Source: CAVPDE01 sp964580575 (GTDB lineage: Bacteria > Desulfobacterota > DSM-4660 > Desulfatiglandales > HGW-15). Taken from it: DNA of 64,000 bases. A program made the translations under genes and the position numbers. The notes under the pieces are model-generated. The model was not told the origin of the DNA, searched no databases, and saw only the letters and a program-made list of their open reading frames with translations. Location of the stretch: the NCBI GenBank assembly GCA_964580575.1, contig CAZOLJ010000007.1, forward strand, positions 18,135 to 82,134. The letters are read 5' to 3'. This document shows positions 48,880 through 56,904 of this stretch, in pieces (positions within the stretch are counted from its first letter, which is position 1; the number at the start of each line of letters is the position of its first letter).

Positions 48880-50499
48880 TCAACCGCGCCTGTGGATCCG
48901 GTCGAGATTCTTGGCGAGCCGGTCCACAAGGGTTTCAGGCTCTTTGGCCAAGCGCTTTGCGGCCTTGTCTTCTTCTTTGGCCTTTTTCTCGGCAGCTGCC
49001 GCTTCTTTTTCCTGAGCCTTTTTTTCCTCCAGGGCCTGAAGCTGATCTTTGTCCTGAGCAACGGCCTTTTCCTTGGCCCTCCTTTCTCTCAGAGCCTGAA
49101 GCTCATCTTTCTCTTTGGCGGCAGCCTCGACCTTTTTCCTGGCCTCCGCTTCGGCTTGCGCTTTTGCATCTGCTTCAGCCTTTGCTTTGGCTTGGGCTTC
49201 GGCCTTTACCTTGTCTTCCGCTTCCTTCCTGGCTCTTGCCTCAGCTTCTGTTTTGGCCCTGGCTTCTGCTTCAGCTTTGGCCTTGGCCTCCGCCTCTGCT
49301 TTGGCTTTGGCATCCGGTTCCGCTTTGGCTCCCTCAGCCTTGGGCTTGAGCTCCACAACCTTTTCTGCAGGCTTGGCCGGCGCTTTGGGTTTTTCCTCTT
49401 TCTTGGGCGCTGCTTCAGCCTTGGCCGGTTTTTCTTTGCCCGGCGCTTCCTCTTTGCCCACCGCGGTTTGCGGTTGCGGTGAAATCGAAATCAGATCCGC
49501 TTCCTTGAGGGGAAGCTTCTTGGCGACGGGCTTGACATCCGTTGCAGCACCCCCTTTCACCATTCGGTCGATGAAAGAGCGAGCGAGCTTTACGCTTTCC
49601 GGGTGCCGCAGGATCACCACGTCCGAACCGGCCATGAGGTAGCAAGTGGCCGCAACGCTCTCCATCATGATCCCACGTTTCTCCGGGTCTCCAAGGGTCG
49701 GGGCGTCTTCAATGGATTGTCCGGCTTCCTTGCATTTCCAGATTTCATTGCCCACATTGGAGATCATGGGGATCTGGAGTTTGTCGTCTTCCTGGGTCAG
49801 GGCCGCCATCCGGATCCGTTCCATCACGGAGTAGGAATACTCCAAGCCGTAGCCGAGTCCGCCGGTGGTAGGATCAATGACGATCTTGTGGGTGGCAACG
49901 CCGAGGTTCCCGAGCAGAATGTTCAGTTGCTTGGCCAGATTGACGTCGATAGGAGAGGAGGCGACAATGACGTGCCCGTAAGCAAGCGCGCTGGCTCCCA
50001 CACCCTTGTGGTTTCCTTCTTCCACCGGGGAGAGGGAAACATTCTTCCCTTGGCAGGTCTCGGAAATCAGCTTGAGCACTTCCTCGTCCTTCTGGTTGTT
50101 CGCAGTACCCCAGACGACCACAGGAACATCCACCGCATCGATCACTTTTTTTGCAACAGCAGCGGCCTCATCCGGCTTCCTGTCCATTCCGTTGGGATCG
50201 ATGCTCTTCATTTGCAGGACAATGAGATCCGCGCCGTAGTCCTTGACACATTTCTTGGCCCACGCTTCGGGTTTGGAAATCACATCCTTGAACGGCTCTA
50301 CTGCTGCAGCAGGCCAGTCTTTGGAAGGATCATAGTCCCAGATCTCCATGGCGATCTTGGGAGGGTTGGGCATTTTCCCTTCAAAGACATAGAACGGATA
50401 GGATTCCTCTCCTCCCAGGGTGAGGGTCCCTTCCCCTGTTCCGATGGTCGTGGTCCCTATCTTCCCAGAATAGGGTTGCTTTGGAAATTCAAAGGCCAA
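48880..50499 (-). CDS. acsD: Corrinoid/iron-sulfur protein small (delta) subunit with a long charged C-terminal tail
   Basis: Residues 1-330 are a normal TIM-barrel delta subunit (YGADLIVLQMKSIDPNGMDR; DVPVVVWGTANNQKDEEVL; SSPIDVNLAKQLNILLGNLG; KIVIDPTTGGLGYGLEYSYS; RGIMMESVAATCYLMAGSDV). From about 340 to 539 follows a tail of Lys, Ala, Glu and Pro, first proline-rich, then AKAEAEA-type heptad-like repeats, ending ETLVDRLAKNLDRIHRRG. The usual protein ends near residue 320. A TTG at 50499 with AAGGAGG seven bases upstream is the better start; an ATG at 50532 would add eleven residues. Confidence 0.9.
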   Translation of the reverse strand: MAFEFPKQPYSGKIGTTTIGTGEGTLTLGGEESYPFYVFEGKMPNPPKIAMEIWDYDPSKDWPAAAVEPFKDVISKPEAWAKKCVKDYGADLIVLQMKSIDPNGMDRKPDEAAAVAKKVIDAVDVPVVVWGTANNQKDEEVLKLISETCQGKNVSLSPVEEGNHKGVGASALAYGHVIVASSPIDVNLAKQLNILLGNLGVATHKIVIDPTTGGLGYGLEYSYSVMERIRMAALTQEDDKLQIPMISNVGNEIWKCKEAGQSIEDAPTLGDPEKRGIMMESVAATCYLMAGSDVVILRHPESVKLARSFIDRMVKGGAATDVKPVAKKLPLKEADLISISPQPQTAVGKEEAPGKEKPAKAEAAPKKEEKPKAPAKPAEKVVELKPKAEGAKAEPDAKAKAEAEAKAKAEAEARAKTEAEARARKEAEDKVKAEAQAKAKAEADAKAQAEAEARKKVEAAAKEKDELQALRERRAKEKAVAQDKDQLQALEEKKAQEKEAAAAEKKAKEEDKAAKRLAKEPETLVDRLAKNLDRIHRRG

Positions 50500-50740
50500 T
50501 GTCGTTCCCTCCTTGTCTAATGAGAGTATCATTTGAAATCCGATGAACTCGGAAATCAGGAAAAAAACAATTAAAAAAACGGGCGCACAAAGATCATCCG
50601 TGCCCCCGGTTTGGATAAACACGAGCGCGCCACGATGATCTAAAAGACACCTGTTTTGTTGAGATGCAACGGAACTGGGCAAAAAAAGCTTAATCCCAAC
50701 CGCCCTATGGGGGAAGAGAAAAATCCTCTCTAAAGAGGAA
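50500..50740 (-). promoter_or_regulatory. Long leader of acsD with competing terminator and antiterminator pairings
   Basis: About 240 nt of leader lie between the promoter at 50774-50746 and the acsD start. It folds first as TCCTCT-TTAG-AGAGGA; further down AGATCATCGTG (50641-50631) can pair with CACGGATGATCT (50602-50591), and this pairing uses three bases of the terminator arm and all but two of its loop bases (50608-50580). The two structures exclude each other in part, as in attenuators and riboswitches. I could not match it to a known riboswitch class. Confidence 0.5.
50573..50608 (-). terminator. Intrinsic terminator hairpin in the acsD leader
   Basis: On minus, CGGGGGCAC pairs with GTGCGCCCG (one G-G mismatch) around an 11-base loop and is followed by seven T. 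It lies 74 bp before the acsD start and 255 bp after the cooC stop. Confidence 0.65.
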
Positions 50741-50745
50741 GTCTC

Positions 50746-50774
50746 ACCATATTGAAGCGAAAATGGCTTGTCAA
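50746..50774 (-). promoter_or_regulatory. Sigma-70-type promoter in front of acsD
   Basis: TTGACA (50774-50769), 17-bp spacer, TATGGT (50751-50746). Transcription would start near 50739, giving the long leader described above and making acsDBCE a unit separate from cooC. Confidence 0.6.
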
Positions 50775-50862
50775 GAAGTTTTTGCCTGTAAATTGAAGGC
50801 TTTTCCTATACAAAAGATCTAGATTGGGTAGGTTGTAGAAGAGGACCACAACATCTTGTCTG

Positions 50863-51606
50863 TCAAAGAATCGCTTCAAAGATTTTGAATGCCTTTCCTA
50901 AGGCCTTGCTTTTCATTGTCAGCTGTGTGGTCGGCTTTCCACTCACATCGAATTCCCTGATCAGCGGGTCGTCAGGGATGATTCCGGAGAGCTCGAGCCC
51001 GAATTGCTTGACGCTCTTCTCGATATCCGCTTCCTGATTCTCTTTGGCCTGATTGACCACAAACGCCTTTTTCTTGATGTTCAGCGGCAGTTCTTGAGTA
51101 AGTTCGAGGATCCTGGCAGCGGCCTGAATTCCTCTCCGGCTCGGGTCGGAAACAATGAGGAGGAGATCGATGTTGTTGGTCGTGAGCCGGCTGATGTGCT
51201 CCATTCCTGCTTCATTGTCCACAACGATATAGGCGTAATTGTTGATGAGTCGATCCAGATAATTGGTGAGAAGCGTGTTGGCGGCACAATAACACCCGGG
51301 GCCCTCGGGCCTTCCCATAACCACAAGATCGTATCCCTTGGCTTCCACGAGAGCCTGTTCCAACTTCATTTCCATAAAGATATCTTTGGTCATTCCGGTG
51401 GCCACACCCTTCTTCATCTCCTCGCGGGCATCCCCGAGAGTCTCCTGTACCTCCAGCCCGAGGACTTCATTGAGGTTGGCATTCGCATCCGCGTCCACCG
51501 CGAGCACAGGCACCTTTCCTTTTTCTACAAGGTATTTAACCAGCAAACCCGCGACCGTTGTTTTACCTGTTCCGCCTTTTCCTGCCAGACCAATCGAGTA
51601 AGCCAT
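50863..51606 (-). CDS. CooC/AcsF-type nickel-insertion ATPase
   Basis: The 247-residue protein is a MinD-family ATPase with a deviant Walker A GKGGTGKTTVAG (residues 10-21), AVDADANANLNEVLG, the CXC motif C105-Y-C107 in GPGCYCAANTLL that binds nickel at the dimer interface, and VVDNEAGMEHISRLTTNNID. Such proteins load nickel into CO dehydrogenase (CooC) or acetyl-CoA synthase (AcsF); its place just upstream of the acs genes fits either. It starts 161 bp from dnaA, in opposite direction. Confidence 0.92.
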   Translation of the reverse strand: MAYSIGLAGKGGTGKTTVAGLLVKYLVEKGKVPVLAVDADANANLNEVLGLEVQETLGDAREEMKKGVATGMTKDIFMEMKLEQALVEAKGYDLVVMGRPEGPGCYCAANTLLTNYLDRLINNYAYIVVDNEAGMEHISRLTTNNIDLLLIVSDPSRRGIQAAARILELTQELPLNIKKKAFVVNQAKENQEADIEKSVKQFGLELSGIIPDDPLIREFDVSGKPTTQLTMKSKALGKAFKIFEAIL

Positions 51607-51767
51607 GTTATCCTCCTAATCCTTATCATTTGGACTCACCCAAAACCGAACCTCTTCAGAGCGTGCCACCAAGTTCTTTCTCAGTATTTTATAGGGAGAT
51701 TTTAGTTGCCATCCCTATAAGATTTTTCTAATATTCAGGCACCGTTAAACCAAGAAGACACCCCACC
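51607..51767. other. Divergent spacer between cooC and dnaA
   Basis: AT-rich, with GTTATCCTCCTAATCC at the cooC side and TATTTTATAGGGAGATTTTA in the middle. I looked for TTATCCACA-type DnaA boxes on both strands and saw none, nor clear promoter pairs. Confidence 0.4.
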
Positions 51768-53069
51768 ATGAGCCACAAGAAAGACATTTGGGTAGATGTA
51801 TCCAAGGCTTTAGAATCTAAGATGAGTAAAGGGGAATTCAAGACCTGGTTCTCCCGCACTTCATTGAAGAGATTCGACCCTGAAATGGTGGTCCTTGGGG
51901 TGCCGAACAAATTCGTGGCGACCTGGCTAAATGATAACTACCTGATGGATATAAAAAAGTCATTTAAGAAAATCGCCAAGATCTCCCCGAGCATCCACTT
52001 CTCCTTTGATCATGGCGCAATGGAAAAAGAGCCCCGGGAGGTTGAAAAGTCGGAGGCTTACCTGAAGCGCAGGCTTAACCCTTCCATGACCTTTGAAAAC
52101 TTCGTGACAGGCCTGTGCAACCGATTTGCCTGGTCCACAGCACAAGAAGTTGCGGAGAAAAGAACAGAAGAGTACAATTTGTTGTATTTTTATTGTATGA
52201 ACGGATTAGGAAAGACTCACCTTCTTCACGCCATCGGGAACCATCGGCTCAAAAAGAATCCCCATTGCCGGTTGAGGTATCTTTCCTCCGACGCCTTTAG
52301 TTCTGATTTCACTTACTCCATCAAGAACGACAGGTTGGATGATTTTAGATCGGAGTTGTCAAACCTTGATCTTCTACTGTTCGATGACATTCACCATCTG
52401 TCCAATCGGGAAAAAACACAGGAGGAGTTTCTTTTTATTTTTAATGCCCTTTACAGTCAAAAAAAACAGATTGTCATTACCGGTGACAGTGCCCCCAATA
52501 AACTGAGAAACATCAACCTGGAGTTAAAATCTCGCCTCGGTTGGGGGTTATTGGCGGACATTGACGATCCGGACCAGACTCTGAAGATCTCCATCATCCA
52601 GAAAAAGGCTGTTGAGGATAATCTCAGTCTGGCTGAAGATGTAGTGTTTTTTCTTTCGAATTCGAGTACGGACATCAAAAACCTTATGAAAAATATGATC
52701 CGCGTTCAAACTTTCGCGTCCCTCAGCAGTGAACCTGTAACGATTTCTACAATCAGGACTTTGATGCGGGACAGGAATAGAAGTGAGATCAACCTTGAAG
52801 ATATTATGACCACTACCGCCGGGTACTTTAATATTTCCATGAGTGACCTCCTCTCCAATAAGAAGAATCGAGTCTATTCTTATCCTCGACACCTGGCTAT
52901 GTATCTGGTTAGGAAATTTACGAATCTTTCTTTTAAGGAAATTGGGGATTCCTTTAATCATAAAGATCACTCCACAGTGATCCACGCGCTCAGAAAAGTC
53001 GAAAAACAAAAGGATGAGAATAAAAACGTTCAGAAGGACTTAAGTAAGATTGAAAGCCTCTTAGGTTGA
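51768..53069 (+). CDS. dnaA: Chromosomal replication initiator DnaA, divergent
   Basis: The 433-residue protein has a domain I (WVDVSKALESKMSKGEFKTW), a very short linker, the AAA+ domain with TFENFVTGLCNRFAWSTAQE, Walker B LLLFDDIHHLS, the arginine-finger segment LELKSRLGWGLLADIDDPD, and domain IV with FNHKDHSTVIHALRKVE. The Walker A is unusual: CMNGLGKTH at 143-151 where GGVGLGKTH is the norm, so the first glycine of the P-loop is Cys. It heads dnaA-dnaN-gyrB-gyrA, the classical order near a replication origin. Confidence 0.93.
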   Translation: MSHKKDIWVDVSKALESKMSKGEFKTWFSRTSLKRFDPEMVVLGVPNKFVATWLNDNYLMDIKKSFKKIAKISPSIHFSFDHGAMEKEPREVEKSEAYLKRRLNPSMTFENFVTGLCNRFAWSTAQEVAEKRTEEYNLLYFYCMNGLGKTHLLHAIGNHRLKKNPHCRLRYLSSDAFSSDFTYSIKNDRLDDFRSELSNLDLLLFDDIHHLSNREKTQEEFLFIFNALYSQKKQIVITGDSAPNKLRNINLELKSRLGWGLLADIDDPDQTLKISIIQKKAVEDNLSLAEDVVFFLSNSSTDIKNLMKNMIRVQTFASLSSEPVTISTIRTLMRDRNRSEINLEDIMTTTAGYFNISMSDLLSNKKNRVYSYPRHLAMYLVRKFTNLSFKEIGDSFNHKDHSTVIHALRKVEKQKDENKNVQKDLSKIESLLG

Positions 53070-53280
53070 CATTTTCACGACAAGGTTTTCAGTAAGAGAA
53101 CAAAATGTCGGTGATAAAGCGATTGGAATAAAGGGAGTGCGCTACAAACTCCCTTAACCTTAGGAAAAGGATGCTTGTGCTGGAGTAGAAGATTTTTTGT
53201 GATTCTATCGACTTATTTCAGTTTTAAACAAACCAACACCCCTGATCGTGTATGATGATTAGAAGATCTTGGAGGTAATT
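53070..53280. other. dnaA-dnaN spacer with a hairpin
   Basis: The 210 bp hold a hairpin AAGGGAGT/ACTCCCTT (53131-53138 with 53148-53155) without a T run, and an AT-rich part before dnaN. No DnaA box of the TTATCCACA type was seen. Confidence 0.45.
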
Positions 53281-54396
53281 ATGGAAATAAGAATAGACAA
53301 AGATGAACTTTTGAAAGCGGTCGCCAGAGTACAAAGCATCATCGAGAAAAGAAGCAATATGCCTATTCTCTCCATGATTCTTCTTTCAGCCCAGGAAGCA
53401 TCGATCCAGATCTCCGCGACGGATCTTGAGATCAGCTTGCAACAACGAATCCCGGCTGAAGTGGCTCAACCGGGAAGCGTGACGATTTCCGGACGAAAAC
53501 TCTTTGAGATTTTAAAAGAGAGCAAGCATCCAAGTATTCATATTAAAGAAAAGGAGAATAATTGGGTTTTTATTTCTGATGAACGGGCAAAATACAATCT
53601 GGCAGCGCTCTCAGCCGAGGAATATCCGGTCTTTGTGGAGCCCGAGGATGTTCCTATGGGTCAACTGGACGGGAAGCTCCTGCGGGAAATGATCGACAAA
53701 ACCATCTACTCCGTCACCCTCGAGGAAGCCGGATTCAAGCTTTCCGGAATCTTTACAGAGAAAGTCGTGCGTGAAGGAAAGACTTATCTCCGAATGGTTT
53801 CCACCGACGGCCACCGTCTGTCTCTGATCGACAAAGAGGTTACGGATATTGAAAAGATCAAACTGGACGGCGGAGTCATGATCCCTAAGAAGGGTATGGC
53901 GGAACTGAGTAAACTGGCGAGCGAAGGCGGAACCATTGAATTAGGTTTTAAGCAGAGCAACTGTGTTGCGAGGAAGGAGAATTCCTTAATTGTGATCCGG
54001 TTACTTGAAAGCAAGTTCCCTGACTACAGTGCGGTGATTCCTAAAAAAGTCAAAGGGGTGGTGAAGATCAAAAGGGAAGATCTCCTGGATGGAATGAAAA
54101 AGATGATCATTCTTGCTACAGAGACTTACAGAGGCGTGAAGGTGAGCCTCGACAAGGGCGGCCTGGAGTTGGTCTCCATCAACCCTGACCTGGGGGATGC
54201 TCAGGAGAAGTTGGAGGTGGAGTACAAGGGAGAGCGTCTGGAGGCAGGATTTAATCCCCGCTACTTCATTGACGTGCTTCAAAACATGGCCACGGAGGTT
54301 GTGGACCTTGGTTTTATCGACAATTCGAGTCCCTGCGTGATCAGAGGAAAAGACGACGAGGGGTTCCTCGGTTTGATTATGCCTATGAGGCTGTGA
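53281..54396 (+). CDS. dnaN: DNA polymerase III beta subunit (sliding clamp)
   Basis: The 371-residue protein has the three clamp domains: MEIRIDKDELLKAVARVQSI at the start, NMPILSMILLSAQEASIQIS, VSTDGHRLSLIDKEV in the middle and ends GKDDEGFLGLIMPMRL with the typical MPMRL finish. It forms the ring that tethers the polymerase. The ATG at 53281 is preceded by GGAGG at seven bases. The gyrB start lies one base after its stop, so the two are coupled. Confidence 0.97.
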   Translation: MEIRIDKDELLKAVARVQSIIEKRSNMPILSMILLSAQEASIQISATDLEISLQQRIPAEVAQPGSVTISGRKLFEILKESKHPSIHIKEKENNWVFISDERAKYNLAALSAEEYPVFVEPEDVPMGQLDGKLLREMIDKTIYSVTLEEAGFKLSGIFTEKVVREGKTYLRMVSTDGHRLSLIDKEVTDIEKIKLDGGVMIPKKGMAELSKLASEGGTIELGFKQSNCVARKENSLIVIRLLESKFPDYSAVIPKKVKGVVKIKREDLLDGMKKMIILATETYRGVKVSLDKGGLELVSINPDLGDAQEKLEVEYKGERLEAGFNPRYFIDVLQNMATEVVDLGFIDNSSPCVIRGKDDEGFLGLIMPMRL

Positions 54397-54397
54397 A

Positions 54398-56785
54398 ATG
54401 GCGGATCGAAATTCAAGTTACGGCGCAGCGGACATAAAAGTTCTGGAAGGCCTGGCGGCGGTCCGGAAAAGGCCGGCCATGTACATTGGGAACACGGCCT
54501 TTGAAGGGTTGCACCATCTGGTTTACGAGGTGGTGGACAACAGTATTGACGAAGCGCTCGCGGAATACTGCAACTTCATCGATATTAAAATCCTTGGGGA
54601 CAACAGCGTCGAGGTCTTTGACAACGGCCGAGGCATTCCCGTGGACATGCACGAAACCGAGCAGGTCCCCGCGCTCGAAGTGGTGATGACGAAGCTCCAT
54701 GCGGGAGGAAAATTCGACAACAAGAGCTACAAGGTCTCCGGAGGACTGCACGGGGTAGGCGTCTCGGTGGTCAATGCCCTGGCGGAGTTTCTCGAAGTGG
54801 AAGTGTACCGGGATGGCAAGATTTACTTTCAGCGCTTTGAGAGGGGCGATAAAGCCACGGAACTGAAAGTCATCGGAGAGACTGCCAAGAAGGGCACGAA
54901 AGTCCGTTTCAAACCGGATCCTGACGTTTTTGAAATCTTGGAATTTGATTTTGATACCCTTTCCCGCCGAATGAGGGAGCTCGCTTTTCTGACCCGGGGT
55001 GTCAAGATACAGATCGCGGACGAGCGCACCGGTAAATCGAAAGAGTACGCCTACGAGGGAGGAATCAAGTCTTTTGTTCAGTATTTGAATAAGACCAAGG
55101 CGGTTCTTCATCCCGATCCGGTCTACATCAGCGGGGAGAAGAACAATGTGATGATGGAGGCATCCTTTCAGTACAACGACTCCTACAATGAAATCATTTG
55201 CGCCTTTGCGAACAACATCAACACCCGGGAGGGGGGAAGCCACCTGGTCGGATTCAAATCCGCCTTGACCAGAGGCATCAATCAGTACCTCGGGAACTCG
55301 CCCCTGGCCAAATCGTTCAAAGAAAAACTGACCGGAGACGACGTGAGAGAAGGCTTGACCGCTGTGGTGAGCGTCAAACTTCCCAACCCCCAATACGAAG
55401 GCCAGACCAAGAGCAAGCTCGGAAACAGTGAAGTCAAGGGGCTCATGGAGACCCTTATCAACGAAGGGCTGAGCGTGTTTTTTGAAGAAAACCCCTCTGT
55501 GGCCAAGGTTATTATTTCCAAGGTGATTGATGCGGCCAGGGCCCGGGAGGCGGCCCGGAAAGCCAAAGAGCTTGCCAGGCGAAAAGGGGTGCTTGCAGAC
55601 TTCTCTCTGCCCGGAAAACTGGCTGACTGTCAGGAGCGAGACCCGGAAAGAAGCGAAGTGTTTATTGTGGAGGGGGATTCGGCCGGCGGCTCTGCCAAAC
55701 AGGGAAGAGACAGAAGGTTTCAGGCCATTTTACCCCTCAAGGGAAAAATCCTCAATGTGGAGAAATCCCGGTTTGACAAGATGATGTCGAGCGACGAGAT
55801 CAAGACCCTGATCGCTGCGCTTGGCACAGGAATCGGAGACAAGGAATACGACATTCAGCGCCTTCGGTACCACAAAGTCATCATCATGACAGATGCGGAC
55901 GTGGATGGGGCCCATATTCGCACCCTCCTCCTGACCTTCTTTTTCCGTCAAATGCCGGAGCTTATCGAAAAGGGCCACCTCTACGTGGCCCAGCCGCCGC
56001 TCTACCGGGTGGCGGACGGAAAGAAAGAGCAGTATGTGAAGGACGAGGAGACCTTCAACGAGCTCATCATCAAAAGGATTGCCGAGAAAGAACGGCTCCT
56101 CGTGGCCAATAAGGATGATGTGTCAGGCCAGAAACTGAGCGTTTTTCTGAAGAATCTGATCCGATACTGTGACAATGTGAAAGAGCTCGATCGAAGAGGG
56201 TACAGCGAGCGATTCATCGAGTTTATTGCCTCCTGCGCCGTCAAAGACAAGGACTTCTACAAGACGAAGGAATCCATGGAAGGGTTCCTCCAGAGCCTGA
56301 GCGATGCCGGGTTTGACGTGCGGGACCTGCGCCTCGGGGAGAGCGGACACTACGAATTCGGTGTCTCCGACCCGAACAACGGAGGGCACCATTTCACGAT
56401 CCAGTGGGACTTCTTTGTGTCCCCGCAGCTGAGGCGGGTGATGGAGATCGCGCGTCAGCTCAAGGACTACAGAGGTCGCGAGTTCAATCTCGGCGGAGAG
56501 GTGGATGGAAAAGTGATCTCCGATTGGCCCTCGCTGCTTGAAGAACTGATGAGCAGGGGGAAGAGCGGCCTGGGGATTCAGCGGTACAAGGGCCTTGGCG
56601 AAATGAATCCGGCCCAGCTCTGGGACACCACCATGGATCCGGAAAAAAGGAGTCTCCTTCGCGTACGGGTGGAAGACGTGGTGGAGGCGGACGAGATTTT
56701 CAATATCCTCATGGGCGACAAGGTGGAACCGAGGAGAGAGTTCATCTATAACAATGCTCTGGAAGTGAAGGAACTGGACATCTGA
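54398..56785 (+). CDS. gyrB: DNA gyrase subunit B
   Basis: The 795-residue protein has the GHKL ATPase start (LEGLAAVRKRPAMYIGNTAF; EVVDNSIDEALAEYCNFIDI; VSGGLHGVGVSVVNALAEFL), the TOPRIM motifs (VEGDSAGGSAKQGRDRRFQA; MTDADVDGAHIRTLLLTFFF) and the end QRYKGLGEMNPAQLWDTTMD. The insert between TOPRIM and tail (about residues 560-700) is of the longer Gram-negative type. It supplies ATP-driven strand passage with GyrA. Confidence 0.97.
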   Translation: MADRNSSYGAADIKVLEGLAAVRKRPAMYIGNTAFEGLHHLVYEVVDNSIDEALAEYCNFIDIKILGDNSVEVFDNGRGIPVDMHETEQVPALEVVMTKLHAGGKFDNKSYKVSGGLHGVGVSVVNALAEFLEVEVYRDGKIYFQRFERGDKATELKVIGETAKKGTKVRFKPDPDVFEILEFDFDTLSRRMRELAFLTRGVKIQIADERTGKSKEYAYEGGIKSFVQYLNKTKAVLHPDPVYISGEKNNVMMEASFQYNDSYNEIICAFANNINTREGGSHLVGFKSALTRGINQYLGNSPLAKSFKEKLTGDDVREGLTAVVSVKLPNPQYEGQTKSKLGNSEVKGLMETLINEGLSVFFEENPSVAKVIISKVIDAARAREAARKAKELARRKGVLADFSLPGKLADCQERDPERSEVFIVEGDSAGGSAKQGRDRRFQAILPLKGKILNVEKSRFDKMMSSDEIKTLIAALGTGIGDKEYDIQRLRYHKVIIMTDADVDGAHIRTLLLTFFFRQMPELIEKGHLYVAQPPLYRVADGKKEQYVKDEETFNELIIKRIAEKERLLVANKDDVSGQKLSVFLKNLIRYCDNVKELDRRGYSERFIEFIASCAVKDKDFYKTKESMEGFLQSLSDAGFDVRDLRLGESGHYEFGVSDPNNGGHHFTIQWDFFVSPQLRRVMEIARQLKDYRGREFNLGGEVDGKVISDWPSLLEELMSRGKSGLGIQRYKGLGEMNPAQLWDTTMDPEKRSLLRVRVEDVVEADEIFNILMGDKVEPRREFIYNNALEVKELDI

Positions 56786-56807
56786 TCCCTACTTAGATTT
56801 TGAGCGT

Positions 56808-56878
56808 AGAGCAGGGAGCATAGAGCCAAGAAGAAAAGCGAGTTGCCGAAGCGCTTTTGGTTTTATGCTCTCTGCTCT
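56808..56878. repeat. Near-perfect 20-bp inverted repeat between gyrB and gyrA
   Basis: AGAGCAGGGAGCATAGAGCC (56808-56827) and GGTTTTATGCTCTCTGCTCT (56859-56878) pair over 20 bp with three mismatches, and an inner AAAAGCG/CGCTTTT pair extends it. It belongs to the word-repeat hairpins and could end gyrB transcription. Confidence 0.65.
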
Positions 56879-56904
56879 TATGGATTGTTTTAGGAGTGTT
56901 ACGT

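Noticed and set aside
50500..50740. Cobalamin riboswitch in the acsD leader
   Set aside because: No B12-box-like conserved core (GCC-x-CTG type) was seen; left as an unclassified leader.
51607..53280. Origin of replication with DnaA boxes
   Set aside because: Gene order hints at an origin, but I found no TTATCCACA-like boxes in either spacer, so I did not annotate oriC.
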